Below, in pieces: positions 32,450-41,203 of a DNA stretch of 50,398 bases. The first letter of the stretch is position 1; each line of letters opens with the position of its first letter. The notes under the pieces were generated by a model. It saw only the letters and a program-made list of their open reading frames with translations. It was not told the origin of the DNA and searched no databases. Origin of the DNA: Oscillospiraceae bacterium (GTDB lineage Bacteria > Bacillota > Clostridia > Oscillospirales > QAMX01); NCBI GenBank assembly GCA_015067675.1, contig SVMB01000018.1, forward strand, positions 1-50,398, written 5' to 3'. A program made the translations under genes and the position numbers.

Positions 32450-33826
32450 TTACACCATGGTCAGCGGATCAAGCAGCTTCTCGATCTCCTCATCGGTGAA
32501 GATGCCTTCAGCGCGGAGAAGCTCACGCACGGACTTGCCGGTTTTGATGGCTTCCTTGGCGACCTTGGCGGCAAGCTGGTAACCGACATTGGGGCAGATG
32601 GCGGTGATGACGCCGACGGAACCGTCCACCAGAGAGGTGCAGCGGTCTGCATTGGCGGTGATGCCGGTGATGCAGTTGTCGATGAAGGTACGAACGCCGC
32701 CGACCAGAGAGGTCAGGGAGTTGAAGAGGCTGTAGAAGAGGACGGGCTCAAAGGCGTTGAGCTCGAGCTGACCGCCTTCGGCAGCCATGGTGATGGTGGT
32801 GTCGTTGCCGATGATGTGGAAAGCCACCTGGCTCATGACCTCGGGGATAACGGGATTGACCTTGCCGGGCATGATGGAGGAGCCGTTCTGCATGGCGGGG
32901 AGATTGATCTCCTGGAAGCCGCAGCGGGGACCGGAGCTCATCAGGCGCAGGTCGTTGGACATCTTGGACAGGCTGACGGCACAGGTCTTGAGCATGGAGG
33001 AGGCGAAAACAAAGGTGTCCAGATTCTGGGTGCCGTCGATGAGATCGGGCGCCTGACGCAGCGGGATGCCGGTGATCTGGGCAAGCATGGGAACGATGGT
33101 GTTGACGTATTCGGGCTCGGCGTTGAGGCTGGTGCCGATGGCGGTACCGCCCATGTTCACGACGCACAGCTCGTCAATGGCCAGCTGGAAACGGCGGATG
33201 TCGCGCTCGACGGCACGGCGGAACGCACCGAACTCAGAGCCCAGACGGACGGGGATGGCGTCCTGCATCTGGGTACGGCCCATCTTGATGATGTCGTGAA
33301 ACTCCACTTCCTTGGTATGCAGAGCTTCGGACAGCTCTTCCAGCTCATGGATGGCGCGGCGGAAGAGAAGGATCGCGGTAATCTTACCGGCGGTGGGAAT
33401 GACGTCGTTGGTGGACTGACCGTTGTTGACATGGTCGTTGGGATGAACCACGGAGTAGTCGCCCTTGGTGCCGCCGAGGATTTCGATGGCGCGGTTGGCG
33501 ATGACTTCGTTGGCGTTCATGTTGGCAGAGGTGCCGGCACCGCCCTGGATGGGGTCGATGATGAACTCGCGATGCAGGTTGCCGGCGAGAATTTCGTCGC
33601 AGGCCTTGATGATGGCGCCCGCAATGTCAAAACGCAGGATGCCGACCTCACGGTTTACGATTGCGGCGGCTTTTTTGATGGCAGCCAGCGACCAGATGAA
33701 CTCGGGACGCATGAACTGAGAAGTAATCTGAAAGTTTTCCTGTCCGCGCAGTGACTGTACGCCGTAATAAGCGTCTACCGGTACTTCTTTGCTGCCGATG
33801 GAGTCATGCTCAATACGATACTTCAT
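32450..33826 (-). CDS. aspA: Aspartate ammonia-lyase (aspartase)
   Basis: A 458-residue enzyme of the aspartase/fumarase superfamily; the specific call is aspartase, giving fumarate and ammonia from L-aspartate. The flexible SS-loop signature GSSIMPGKVNP is at about residues 315-325, with the catalytic Ser in it; QGGAGTSANMNANEV (about 94-108) and HPNDHVNNGQSTNDV (about 128-142) are the other conserved blocks. The start has TSGGG-like spacing after an AAGGGG site. Its promoter and an overlapping palindrome lie upstream; it is convergent with the putative glycosidase. Useful in anaerobes for fumarate and ammonia supply. Confidence 0.92.
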   Translation of the reverse strand: MKYRIEHDSIGSKEVPVDAYYGVQSLRGQENFQITSQFMRPEFIWSLAAIKKAAAIVNREVGILRFDIAGAIIKACDEILAGNLHREFIIDPIQGGAGTSANMNANEVIANRAIEILGGTKGDYSVVHPNDHVNNGQSTNDVIPTAGKITAILLFRRAIHELEELSEALHTKEVEFHDIIKMGRTQMQDAIPVRLGSEFGAFRRAVERDIRRFQLAIDELCVVNMGGTAIGTSLNAEPEYVNTIVPMLAQITGIPLRQAPDLIDGTQNLDTFVFASSMLKTCAVSLSKMSNDLRLMSSGPRCGFQEINLPAMQNGSSIMPGKVNPVIPEVMSQVAFHIIGNDTTITMAAEGGQLELNAFEPVLFYSLFNSLTSLVGGVRTFIDNCITGITANADRCTSLVDGSVGVITAICPNVGYQLAAKVAKEAIKTGKSVRELLRAEGIFTDEEIEKLLDPLTMV

Positions 33827-33902
33827 CTCGGAAATCCCCTTATCACTTATTATTTAGTCCCTTATCGCGCCTGTAACTGCGCGCACTTTTCCTTACGCTT
33901 TC

Positions 33903-33930
33903 AGTATAGCACAGATTTTTTTTTGTGCAA
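33903..33930 (-). promoter_or_regulatory. aspA promoter
   Basis: On the minus strand TTGCAC (33930-33925), 16 bp, TATACT (33908-33903), with TGC directly before the -10. Confidence 0.75.
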
Positions 33931-33949
33931 TCCCTAAGTGCGGGATTGC
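33927..33949. promoter_or_regulatory. Inverted repeat overlapping the aspA -35
   Basis: GCAATCCC (33927-33934), 7-bp spacer, GGGATTGC (33942-33949): a perfect 8-bp inverted repeat covering the -35, so a candidate operator. Confidence 0.5.
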
Positions 33950-33987
33950 TTGCAAGACCTGAATATTTGCCAACTGATTTCTTTGTA

Positions 33988-34005
33988 TCGATATATTGAT
34001 ATCGA
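33988..34005. promoter_or_regulatory. Inverted repeat TCGATAT-N4-ATATCGA
   Basis: A perfect 7-bp inverted repeat upstream of the wecG promoter; the binding protein is unknown. The rest of the 33827-34125 stretch holds only the two promoters. Confidence 0.35.
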
Positions 34006-34044
34006 ATCGTGCGCCCGAAGGATAGAAACTTGCGTGGATTTGGG

Positions 34045-34074
34045 TTGCAAACAAGGCAGTATCCGTGCTATAAT
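34045..34074 (+). promoter_or_regulatory. wecG-thyX-tmk operon promoter
   Basis: TTGCAA (34045-34050), 18 bp, TATAAT (34069-34074), with TGC before the -10. Confidence 0.75.
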
Positions 34075-34125
34075 AAAACTAACTATAGATATGGCAGCTT
34101 CTGCCGGTGTATGAGGAGGGTTCCC

Positions 34126-34878
34126 ATGCGCAACCGAGTCAATATTCTGGGCATCCGGTTTGATAATCTCGATGCCCGCGACGCGCTTTCCTGGTGTGAG
34201 CGTTCGCTCAACGAAAAGAAGAAGGGATATATCGTCACGCCCAATGCGGAGTTTGTATATGCCTGCCGTCAGAATGAGACGTCACGCACGCTCATCAATA
34301 ATGCAGCTCTTGTCACCCCCGACGGCATCGGTGTGGTTTATGCCGGTAAAATCCTCGGAACGCCCGTCAAGGGCCGTGTCCCCGGCTGCGATCTGGCAGA
34401 GAGCCTTGCAGCATCCATGGCAAAGTCCGGCCATACGCTTTATCTGCTAGGCGCCAAGCCCGGTGTGGCAGAAAAGGCAGCCGAGAACATGAAAGTGAAA
34501 CATCCGGGCCTGAAAATCGTCGGAACTCATGACGGTTATTTTAAGGATGCCGAGCCCGTTCTGGAGGATATCCGCCGCACGGCCCCCGATGTGGTCTTTG
34601 TCTGCCTGGGCTTTCCCAAGCAGGAGCAGTTTATGGCCGACCATCTGCAGACGCTTCCCTGCACGCTGATGCTGGGACTGGGCGGCAGTCTGGATGTGTT
34701 CGCAGGCGTGGTCAACCGCGCGCCGGAAATCTATCAGAAGCTGGGAATGGAATGGTTCTACCGGCTCTGTCAGGAGCCCAAGCGCATTAAGCGTATGGCT
34801 AAATTGCCGCTGTTTCTTTTGATTGCCGTGAAGGAGCGGCTGCTGCACGGCAAATCCCGTCAGGAGGATCCCCAATGA
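34126..34878 (+). CDS. WecG/TagA/CpsF family glycosyltransferase
   Basis: A 250-residue GT26 glycosyltransferase, the family that adds N-acetylmannosamine or a related sugar in teichoic acid linkage or polysaccharide synthesis. Visible: TPNAEFV near 40 with the substrate-binding Asn/Glu, TPDGIGVVYA with the catalytic Asp (about 67), GAKPGVAEKAAENM, VCLGFPKQEQF (about 160-170) and GLGGSLDVFAG. ATG 34126 follows GAGGAGGG. The last bases overlap the thyX start (ATGA), making it the first gene of a housekeeping operon. Confidence 0.9.
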   Translation: MRNRVNILGIRFDNLDARDALSWCERSLNEKKKGYIVTPNAEFVYACRQNETSRTLINNAALVTPDGIGVVYAGKILGTPVKGRVPGCDLAESLAASMAKSGHTLYLLGAKPGVAEKAAENMKVKHPGLKIVGTHDGYFKDAEPVLEDIRRTAPDVVFVCLGFPKQEQFMADHLQTLPCTLMLGLGGSLDVFAGVVNRAPEIYQKLGMEWFYRLCQEPKRIKRMAKLPLFLLIAVKERLLHGKSRQEDPQ

Positions 34879-35633
34879 AAGTATCGCTGATTGCTTATAC
34901 GCCCGATCCCGAAATGGTGGTCGCGGCGGCTGCCAAAACCTGTTACACGACCAAGACCATCGATGAGCTGATGGACAACCTGGACGAAGAATCCGCCGAA
35001 CAGTTCATCGACATGCTGGGCAATATCGGTCATGAAAGCCCGATTGAGCACGCAAGCTTCACCTTCGCCATCGAAGGCGTTTCGCGCTCCCTGCTTGCCC
35101 AGATTACCCGCCACCGCATTGCTTCCTACAGCGTACGCTCCCAGCGCTACGTCTCCGAGAAGGCATTCGGCTATGTGACCCCGCCGGAGATTGCCGCCGA
35201 CCCCGAGGCACTGGCCATCTACCAGGAAGCAATGGCCGCCGATCAGGCGGCGTATGATAAAATCGTCGCAAGCCTCACCAAGCGCCACACCCAGACCTTC
35301 CTGGATGAGGGCATGGATCCCAAAAAGGCCAAAAGTGCGGCCCGGAAGAAAGCGCAGGAGGATGCCCGCTTCGTGCTGCCCAATGCCTGCGAGACCCAGA
35401 TGGTGGTTACGATGAACGCGCGCAGCCTGCTCAACTTCTTCCGCCATCGCTGCTGCAACCGTGCCCAGTGGGAGATCCGGGATCTGGCCTGTCAGATGCT
35501 CACGCTCGTGCGGGAGGCAGCGCCCCATCTCTTTGCCCATGCAGGCCCTCCCTGCCTGAACGGTCCCTGTCCGGAAGGCTCCATGAGCTGCGGAAAAATG
35601 CTTGAAATGCGGGAGAAATACGGCCGTGGGTAA
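34875..35633 (+). CDS. thyX: FAD-dependent thymidylate synthase
   Basis: A 252-residue flavin-dependent thymidylate synthase making dTMP from dUMP with methylene-tetrahydrofolate and NADPH. The ThyX signature RHRxxSxxxxSxR appears as RHRIASYSVRSQR (about residues 77-89), and the second conserved block is RSLLNFFRHRCCNRAQWEIR. Start ATG 34875 overlaps the wecG stop. Directly followed by, and overlapping, tmk, so dTMP synthesis and phosphorylation are coupled in one transcript. Confidence 0.95.
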   Translation: MKVSLIAYTPDPEMVVAAAAKTCYTTKTIDELMDNLDEESAEQFIDMLGNIGHESPIEHASFTFAIEGVSRSLLAQITRHRIASYSVRSQRYVSEKAFGYVTPPEIAADPEALAIYQEAMAADQAAYDKIVASLTKRHTQTFLDEGMDPKKAKSAARKKAQEDARFVLPNACETQMVVTMNARSLLNFFRHRCCNRAQWEIRDLACQMLTLVREAAPHLFAHAGPPCLNGPCPEGSMSCGKMLEMREKYGRG

Positions 35634-36297
35634 ATTGATTGTAATTGAAGGCATTGACGGAACCGGCAAGACCACGCAGTTTGAGCGCCTGTGTGCATTG
35701 CTGCGCGAAAAAGGCATCCCCCATCGGGAGCTGTCCTTCCCCTGCTACGATGATCCTTCCTCGACGCTTGTACGTATGTATCTCGGCGGCAGCTTCGGCA
35801 CCGAACCGGATGCGGTGAACGCCTACGCCGCCAGCGCATTCTTTGCCTGTGACCGTTATGCTTCCTTCAAGCAGCACTGGGAACAGGACTACAACGACGG
35901 CATGCTCTTCGTATCCTGCCGTTACACCACCTCCAATGCGGTTCATCAGGGCGCAAAGCTGGAGGATGAAGCCAGACGCGCGTATCTTGAATGGCTCTTT
36001 GACTATGAGTACCGGCTGCTGGGGATCCCGGCGCCTGACAGGGTGCTGCTGCTGGACTGCCCGGCGGAGGTTTCCACCGCCAATCTGCGAAAGCGCGAAG
36101 CCGCCGGCGTCTCCACCGCGGATATCCATGAGACGGATACCGGCTACCTTGCCCGCTGCGCGAAGGCTGCCTCCGAGGCTGCCGACCGTTTCGGCTGGAA
36201 GCGCATTCCCTGTGCGCCCGACGGCGTTATGCGCAGCCCCGACGACATCCACGCAGATATTCTGAACGCACTCTCCGACATCATCGGCACGCTGTAA
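35626..36297 (+). CDS. tmk: Thymidylate kinase
   Basis: A 223-residue dTMP kinase. The P-loop GIDGTGKTTQ is near residues 9-18; DRY (about 90) is the conserved substrate-contacting motif, though followed here by an unusual ASFKQHW segment; LDCPAEVSTANLRKR is the LID-adjacent region. GTG 35626 overlaps the thyX end by 8 bp and follows GGGAG. Slightly longer than the E. coli enzyme (213 residues). It works directly after thyX in dTTP synthesis. Confidence 0.92.
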   Translation: MGKLIVIEGIDGTGKTTQFERLCALLREKGIPHRELSFPCYDDPSSTLVRMYLGGSFGTEPDAVNAYAASAFFACDRYASFKQHWEQDYNDGMLFVSCRYTTSNAVHQGAKLEDEARRAYLEWLFDYEYRLLGIPAPDRVLLLDCPAEVSTANLRKREAAGVSTADIHETDTGYLARCAKAASEAADRFGWKRIPCAPDGVMRSPDDIHADILNALSDIIGTL

Positions 36298-36334
36298 GCG
36301 TGACAGTCTGTTTTGATAGAAAGGAATCTGAATT

Positions 36335-36904
36335 ATGGTATACATTTGCCTTGCCAACGGATTTGAAGAAGTGGAAGCTCTGGCACCCGCCGATATCCTG
36401 CGCCGCGCAGGTGTTGAGGTAAAGCTCGCCGCCCGCGGCGGCTCCGCTACCGGCAGCCACGGTATCACCGTCACCGCTGACTGCGATATCGCCGACATGG
36501 ATGCCGAACATGCCGAACTCGTTATCCTTCCCGGCGGTCTGCCCGGTGCCCACAACCTTTTCGCCGATCCTGCCGTGCAGGCGCTGCCCAAGGCGGCGGA
36601 AAAAGGCGTGCGCATTGCCGCGATCTGCGCCGCGCCCTATATCCTGGGTCGTCTTGGACTGCTGGAAGGCAAGAAGGCCGTGTGTTATCCTGGTTTTGAG
36701 GGAGAACTGCGGGGAGCCACGGTTGTCAGGGATGCTGCAGTCGTGACCGACGGCCTGATCACCACCGGACGCGGCGCCGGTGCGGCTCTGGACTTCGGTT
36801 TTGAGCTGGCGGCGCTCCTCAAGGGCGACGAAGCGGCGGCAAATCTCCGCGCGGGCATGTACGCTGCGAGCGTAGGTGCTGCCGGCGCTACCATTCGCGT
36901 CTGA
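36335..36904 (+). CDS. DJ-1/PfpI family protein
   Basis: A 189-residue DJ-1 superfamily protein of the clostridial YajL/DJ-1 type. EEVEALAPADILRRAG near residues 11-26, the GG in LPGGLPGA (about 68-75), and the nucleophile Cys in AAICAAPYIL (about 98) are seen; TGRGAGAALDFGFELAA is the conserved C-terminal helix region. Proposed activities of the family include deglycase or glyoxalase and oxidative stress roles. The stop overlaps the next start (TGATG), so it is coupled with the 5-formyl-THF cyclo-ligase gene. Confidence 0.87.
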   Translation: MVYICLANGFEEVEALAPADILRRAGVEVKLAARGGSATGSHGITVTADCDIADMDAEHAELVILPGGLPGAHNLFADPAVQALPKAAEKGVRIAAICAAPYILGRLGLLEGKKAVCYPGFEGELRGATVVRDAAVVTDGLITTGRGAGAALDFGFELAALLKGDEAAANLRAGMYAASVGAAGATIRV

Positions 36905-37476
36905 TGGCGCAAAACGACAAAAAAGCCCTGCGCCGCAGGATTCTGCGCGAGCGCCGGGCGGTATCAATGGAAAAACGTGCCTGCTTTGATGCGGCAATTT
37001 TGCGTCAGCTGCTCAGGCTTGTGCGGGAAATCCCGGCGGAGAAGCCCGTTTTCTGCTATGTGGGAGCGGATTTTGAAATCGCCACCCGCACGTTTCTCAC
37101 AGCCTGTCTGAATGAGGGACGAAAAGTCTGCGTGCCGCTTTGCCTGGACTTCGGCGAGATGGAAGCCCGGCTTTTATCGTCCATGGACGATCTGCAGCCC
37201 GGGGCATACGGCCTGCCGGAGCCGATGGATGCCTGTCCCGTGATCGAACCGGCGGCGCTGGGCGCGGTGATCGTGCCGGGGCTTGCCTTTGATGAGGCCG
37301 GGTACAGACTGGGCCGCGGCGGCGGCTTTTACGACCGGTATCTGGCGGCACTTCCGGAGAAGATCCCCGCCTGGGGGCTCTGTTACCGGCAATTCCTGCG
37401 CAGCGTCCCCCGGGACAGCCATGACGTATGCGTACAATCAATCATCACCGAAGAGGGGGTCATTGCGTGCAGATGA
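36904..37476 (+). CDS. 5-formyltetrahydrofolate cyclo-ligase
   Basis: A 190-residue enzyme that turns 5-formyl-THF into 5,10-methenyl-THF using ATP. The N-terminal basic helix (KKALRRRILRERRAVS), VPLCLDFGEMEARL, and the C-terminal nucleotide motif GRGGGFYDRYL (about residues 138-148) match the family. ATG overlaps the DJ-1 stop. Its end overlaps the start of the membrane protease. Folate link fits the thyX/tmk neighbours. Confidence 0.92.
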   Translation: MAQNDKKALRRRILRERRAVSMEKRACFDAAILRQLLRLVREIPAEKPVFCYVGADFEIATRTFLTACLNEGRKVCVPLCLDFGEMEARLLSSMDDLQPGAYGLPEPMDACPVIEPAALGAVIVPGLAFDEAGYRLGRGGGFYDRYLAALPEKIPAWGLCYRQFLRSVPRDSHDVCVQSIITEEGVIACR

Positions 37477-38375
37477 AGCCTTCGGCGCTGGCCGGATGGA
37501 CGCTGTTTCTGCTGCTGTTGTTCCTGACGGTCTTTTATGAGATCGCGGGGCTGGGTATTTCCAGCGACGGCGGCAATCTATCCTATCTGATCCTGGGCCT
37601 GACGGAGCTGCTGGTATTCCTTGGCCCGACAATTTTTCTGAAAAAGTACCGTCCGCTTCACGGACTGGTCGATCTGCGGACGAAGAAGGTGCCGCGGGCG
37701 TATCTGAGCTTTGTGCTGTGTGCGTCCCTGGCCATCATGTTTGCATCCTTCCTGCTCAACTGTCTGTGCCTGCCAAGGACTACCCCCATGGGTATCGGCA
37801 GCTATTATCCCATCCGAACGGGACTGGGTTCCGGTACGGTGTGGCTGGCGGTGATTACGCTGGCGATCCTGCCGGCCATTGCGGAGGAGCTGTTCCTGCG
37901 GGGCGCGATTTTTTCTCTGTATGAAAAGCGCGGCGCGGCGACGGCTATGATTTTAAGCTCGCTGGCATTTTCGATGCTGCATTCCTCGCCGGATATCCTG
38001 CTGCCGACGCTGGTGGCCGGCATCGGCTATGCCTTCCTGATGATTGCCACCGATTCCATCTTTGCCGCGATCTTTGCCCATCTCCTGGGAAATCTCTATT
38101 CTGTGCTTATAACGCTCCTGGCGGCACGTTATACCTACGGTGTATTCTGGGAATACTTTATCGCAGGCAACGTCATTGCCTTCTTCGTCTTTGGCTATCT
38201 GGCCGTGCGCATCCTGCGCAATCTGGTACGAGAAGATACTTTCTCGCTGCCGGAGAAAAGGTCGGTTCCTCTGACGGAGAATCTGAAAGGGGCGGTCAAC
38301 TCCGCCGGATTTATCCTGTTCTGTACGCTGTTTCTGGTGCGTCTGGGGCTGACACTGCTCAAAGCAGTACTCTGA
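37467..38375 (+). CDS. CPBP family intramembrane metalloprotease
   Basis: A 302-residue membrane protein with about eight helices. The CPBP (Abi/CAAX) motif EELFLRGAIF (about residues 138-147; EExxxR), the second motif FSMLHSS with its His, and the HLLGN motif (about 211-215) make up the putative metal site. GTG 37467 is chosen because AGAGGGGG lies 7 bp before it; ATG 37473 is two codons later. It overlaps the cyclo-ligase gene. Substrate unknown; family members process prenylated proteins or bacteriocin-related peptides. Confidence 0.88.
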   Translation: MQMKPSALAGWTLFLLLLFLTVFYEIAGLGISSDGGNLSYLILGLTELLVFLGPTIFLKKYRPLHGLVDLRTKKVPRAYLSFVLCASLAIMFASFLLNCLCLPRTTPMGIGSYYPIRTGLGSGTVWLAVITLAILPAIAEELFLRGAIFSLYEKRGAATAMILSSLAFSMLHSSPDILLPTLVAGIGYAFLMIATDSIFAAIFAHLLGNLYSVLITLLAARYTYGVFWEYFIAGNVIAFFVFGYLAVRILRNLVREDTFSLPEKRSVPLTENLKGAVNSAGFILFCTLFLVRLGLTLLKAVL

Positions 38376-38407
38376 TGCACGCCGCCACACCATGAAAGGA
38401 AACCCAT

Positions 38408-39538
38408 ATGTCCAACGATCACGATTATCAGATGCAGCCTGACCGGGAACAGGCGCCGGTTCAAGCGGTCAAACGCCGCCGTCGCCGCCGCTATGTGCGC
38501 GGAGGCGGTCACGGGTGCCTTGTCAGCGTTATGTATGCTGCATTCATCATGGGCGTCTCGATGATACTGGCATCCTTTATCATCCTGATGACCAATGACG
38601 TCTTTGCCTTCACTTCCTCCGACATCACGGTGATGGTGGAAATTGAAGAGGACGACGACTTCGGCGAGATTGCAAAGAAGCTGGGCGACGCCGATATTAT
38701 CCGCTACCCCTGGCTGTTCAAGCTTTACCTCAGCGTTGCCAAGAGTGATGTGGAATTTCCTGCCGGCAGCTATGAGCTCAGCGACCAGTGGGACTATCCG
38801 GCACTGGCGCGCGTGCTGCGCAATGCGCCCTCCACCGCCCGTGAAACCGTCCGTGTCACGATCCCCGAGGGTTACACCACGGCGCAGATTGTGGAGCTGC
38901 TGGTGGAGAAGAAAGTCGCCTCTGCCGAGGAGCTCTATGAGGTTATCCGCAATTACGACTTCCGCTACGAATGCGTCAAGGACTTTGCCAAGGGCACGGA
39001 TACCCGCCTGGAAGGCTACCTGTTCCCGGATACCTATGAATTTTATATCGACGATAAGCCGGAAAATGTCATCGGCAAGCTCATCTCCAACTTTGAAAAG
39101 AAGTTTGACGAGGAGCTCATTGCCTTTGCCGAAGGCCGCGGCATGACGATGAAGGAAATCGTCATCATCGCGTCCATGATCGAGCGCGAGGCCAAACGTG
39201 CCGATGAGCGCGACATCGTTTCCAGCGTTATCTATAACCGTCTCAACAACGCGGATAACTTCCCGTATCTGCAGATCGACGCGACGGTGGCGTACGTTGT
39301 GGGGCATGCGCCTACACCGGAGGATCTGACGATCGACAGTCCTTATAATACCTACCAGAATAAGGGCCTGCCGCCCGGCGCCATCTGCAATCCCGGTCTT
39401 GCGGCCATCGAGTCGGCGCTTTATCCTGAGGATACCAAGTATTATTACTACGTTGCCCGGGATGACGGTTCCCACATCTTCTCAAAGACGCTGGCTGAGC
39501 ATGAAAAGGCCATCGCAAGCCTGAAATCAGACGACTGA
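38408..39538 (+). CDS. mltG: Endolytic transglycosylase MltG
   Basis: A 376-residue membrane-anchored lytic transglycosylase that cuts nascent peptidoglycan strands. A basic cytoplasmic N-terminus (KRRRRRRYVR) is followed by one helix (residues 39-61), a LysM-like region (TIPEGYTTAQIVELL about 151-165) and the YceG catalytic domain with the conserved Glu in ASMIERE (about 259). LQIDATVAYVVG and NTYQNKGLPPGAICNPG are typical. Last gene of the housekeeping run, ended by a terminator. Confidence 0.93.
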   Translation: MSNDHDYQMQPDREQAPVQAVKRRRRRRYVRGGGHGCLVSVMYAAFIMGVSMILASFIILMTNDVFAFTSSDITVMVEIEEDDDFGEIAKKLGDADIIRYPWLFKLYLSVAKSDVEFPAGSYELSDQWDYPALARVLRNAPSTARETVRVTIPEGYTTAQIVELLVEKKVASAEELYEVIRNYDFRYECVKDFAKGTDTRLEGYLFPDTYEFYIDDKPENVIGKLISNFEKKFDEELIAFAEGRGMTMKEIVIIASMIEREAKRADERDIVSSVIYNRLNNADNFPYLQIDATVAYVVGHAPTPEDLTIDSPYNTYQNKGLPPGAICNPGLAAIESALYPEDTKYYYYVARDDGSHIFSKTLAEHEKAIASLKSDD

Positions 39539-39547
39539 ATAAAAACA

Positions 39548-39588
39548 TTCCCTCTGCGGCTCGTATAAGCTGCAGAGGGAAACTTTTT
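39548..39588 (+). terminator. Terminator after mltG
   Basis: TTCCCTCTGC (39548-39557) pairs with GCAGAGGGAA (39572-39581), followed by CTTTTT. A second palindrome, TTTTCCAC/GTGGAAAA at 39585-39620, follows at once. Confidence 0.85.
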
Positions 39589-39640
39589 CCACCCTGCAGC
39601 GTCCTATAAGCAGTGGAAAAGCAGAAGGAGGAGACGTGAT

Positions 39641-40429
39641 ATGCGCAGAAGATGGCAGATTTTCGCGGTTATTCTGTGCGCACTTGCGCTGATTCTTCTT
39701 CTGCCGCCGCGGAGGAGCGGCCGGATGCCGATTCTGACCTACCATCATGTGGTGCCTGACGGAAATGAATGCAACGAGATGACGGTGACGGTGTCCAAGC
39801 TGGAAGGGGATCTGGCGTGGCTGCGGGAGCATGGTTATACCACCGTGCTGCCCGGGGAGCTTGCCGCAGGCGTGGAGCTGCCGGAAAAGCCGGTCATGAT
39901 TACCTTTGACGACGGCTATCGGTCAAACTACGAGCTTGCGTTTCCGCTGTTTGAACAATACGGCGCAAAGGCGGTCATTTCACTGATTGTGACCCTGACC
40001 GATCAGGAAAACCCCAGCTTCTGCTCCTGGTATATGCTGCGGGAAATGGAAGCGTCCGGTCTTGTGGAAATCGGCTCCCACAGTTATGCGCTGCATAATC
40101 TTGAAAGCGGCGGCGAACCTTCCGCAGACGGTGCCTGCGGTGTGCAGCGAAGAAGGGGAGAATCGGCGCAAACCTTTGACGCGCGGGTGCTGGACGATAT
40201 CCGCCGCAGTCACGCAAGGCTCACGGAGGAGCTGGGCAGTGCGCCGACGGTGTTCTGCTTCCCGTTTGGCATCACGGATCCCGCAGCGCAAGGCTGCGTG
40301 GAAGCGCTTTTCCCGGTATCCTTTGTGACCCGGCCGCAGATGGCCGATCCGGCGCATTCGCTGCGGTATCTGCCGCGTTTTACGGTGACGATGGACGTGG
40401 ATCTGGCAATACTGCTCAATGAGAACTGA
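39641..40429 (+). CDS. Polysaccharide deacetylase (NodB-type)
   Basis: A 262-residue carbohydrate esterase family 4-type protein. Residues 7-24 are a signal-anchor helix. Catalytic motifs: TYHHV near residue 33, TFDDGYRSNYE (about 88-98, with the catalytic base and metal Asp), and SHSYALHN (about 147-154, His pair). It most likely removes acetyl groups from peptidoglycan or another polysaccharide outside the cell. ATG follows AAGGAGGAG. Single-gene unit, convergent with the HEAT-repeat gene through a shared terminator. Confidence 0.87.
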   Translation: MRRRWQIFAVILCALALILLLPPRRSGRMPILTYHHVVPDGNECNEMTVTVSKLEGDLAWLREHGYTTVLPGELAAGVELPEKPVMITFDDGYRSNYELAFPLFEQYGAKAVISLIVTLTDQENPSFCSWYMLREMEASGLVEIGSHSYALHNLESGGEPSADGACGVQRRRGESAQTFDARVLDDIRRSHARLTEELGSAPTVFCFPFGITDPAAQGCVEALFPVSFVTRPQMADPAHSLRYLPRFTVTMDVDLAILLNEN

Positions 40430-40438
40430 AAAGACAGA

Positions 40439-40470
40439 AAACGCCCTGCAGTACAAACTGCAGGGCGTTT
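40439..40470. terminator. Terminator between convergent genes
   Basis: AAACGCCCTGCAG (40439-40451), loop TACAAA, CTGCAGGGCGTTT (40458-40470). Confidence 0.85.
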
Positions 40471-40484
40471 GATATACAGAAAAT

Positions 40485-40829
40485 TCAGCGCTTGGAGTCG
40501 CTGTTGACGATCTTGGCAACGGCGGTCTGGCAGGCCTTGATGAGCTCGGGGTTGGAGTCAACGCTCATGACGTGGCGGACGTGGTCGGCACCGGACTTGC
40601 GGCCCATATCGCCCAGAGCGGTGACAGCGGCCATACGCACGGACAGCTCGGGGTCACGGGTGAGCAGAACCAGTTCATTATAGGCTTCATCCTGCTGGAT
40701 GGGGGCCAGGGCGCGGCAGGCGGCGGTGCGCAGCTCGGCATCCTTATTCTTGCAATACTTGGCCAGAGCGGGAACCTTCTGCTTTTCGCCCAGAGCCTGA
40801 ATCTTAGCAATGTGTCTCTCGTTACCCAT
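40485..40829 (-). CDS. Small HEAT-repeat protein
   Basis: A 114-residue protein made of two to three HEAT-like helical repeats: ELRTAACRALAPIQQDEAYNEL and ELSVRMAAVTALGDMGRKSGA have the alternating A-L-G pattern of PBS/HEAT repeats. It has no catalytic motif and is likely a scaffold or protein-binding unit. An AAAGGAG site precedes ATG. It has its own promoter and a leader with a strong hairpin. Function unknown. Confidence 0.8.
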   Translation of the reverse strand: MGNERHIAKIQALGEKQKVPALAKYCKNKDAELRTAACRALAPIQQDEAYNELVLLTRDPELSVRMAAVTALGDMGRKSGADHVRHVMSVDSNPELIKACQTAVAKIVNSDSKR

Positions 40830-41119
40830 GGTTAGAAATCTCCTTTACATGATAAAACGGAGCACTTTTCCACTTGGGGAAAGTCCTCCGAAAACTCGTT
40901 GACTATATTCTACGACAATTTTTTAACAAAGTCAATATACTCTCTGTAAATGTGAGAAAATGTTTACAATTTCAAACTGAAAAATGTGGGAACCGAAGCG
41001 AAATTCCGGCAGCCCGGGGATGTCACAAATCTTTCATTTTATCCTTACATCCCCTTCATAAAATCATGAAGATCAAGTCATAATTTCAAGTTATAATGGC
41101 AAACGTAAACAGGAGAACA
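40830..41119. other. Intergenic region with minus-strand promoter, leader hairpin and an inverted repeat
   Basis: For the HEAT gene on the minus strand: -35 TTGACT (40935-40930), 17 bp, -10 TAGAAT (40912-40907), then a leader hairpin (CGGAG + CTTTCC against GGAAA + CTCCG) across about 40859-40891. For htrA on the plus strand: TATAAT at 41092-41097 without a good -35, and an inverted repeat CTTCAT-N6-ATGAAG at 41054-41071, a possible regulator site. No gene was found here. Confidence 0.6.
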
Positions 41120-41203
41120 ATGCGGGCCGCCGCCGGTAAAAAAGAAAAAGAATCCGACGGGGTCCAATGCATGGGAAAATATGATCAGGAGGAATATCTA
41201 TGA
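41120..41203 (+). CDS. 27-codon leader ORF upstream of htrA
   Basis: ATG 41120 sits after AGGAGA (41111-41116). The ORF encodes 27 residues: MRAAAGKKEKESDG followed by VQCMGKYDQEEYL, and its TGA (41201-41203) overlaps the htrA ATG (41200) as ATGA. It carries the htrA ribosome binding site AGGAGG inside its last codons. The overlap indicates translational coupling; whether the peptide has a job is unknown. Confidence 0.5.
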   Translation: MRAAAGKKEKESDGVQCMGKYDQEEYL

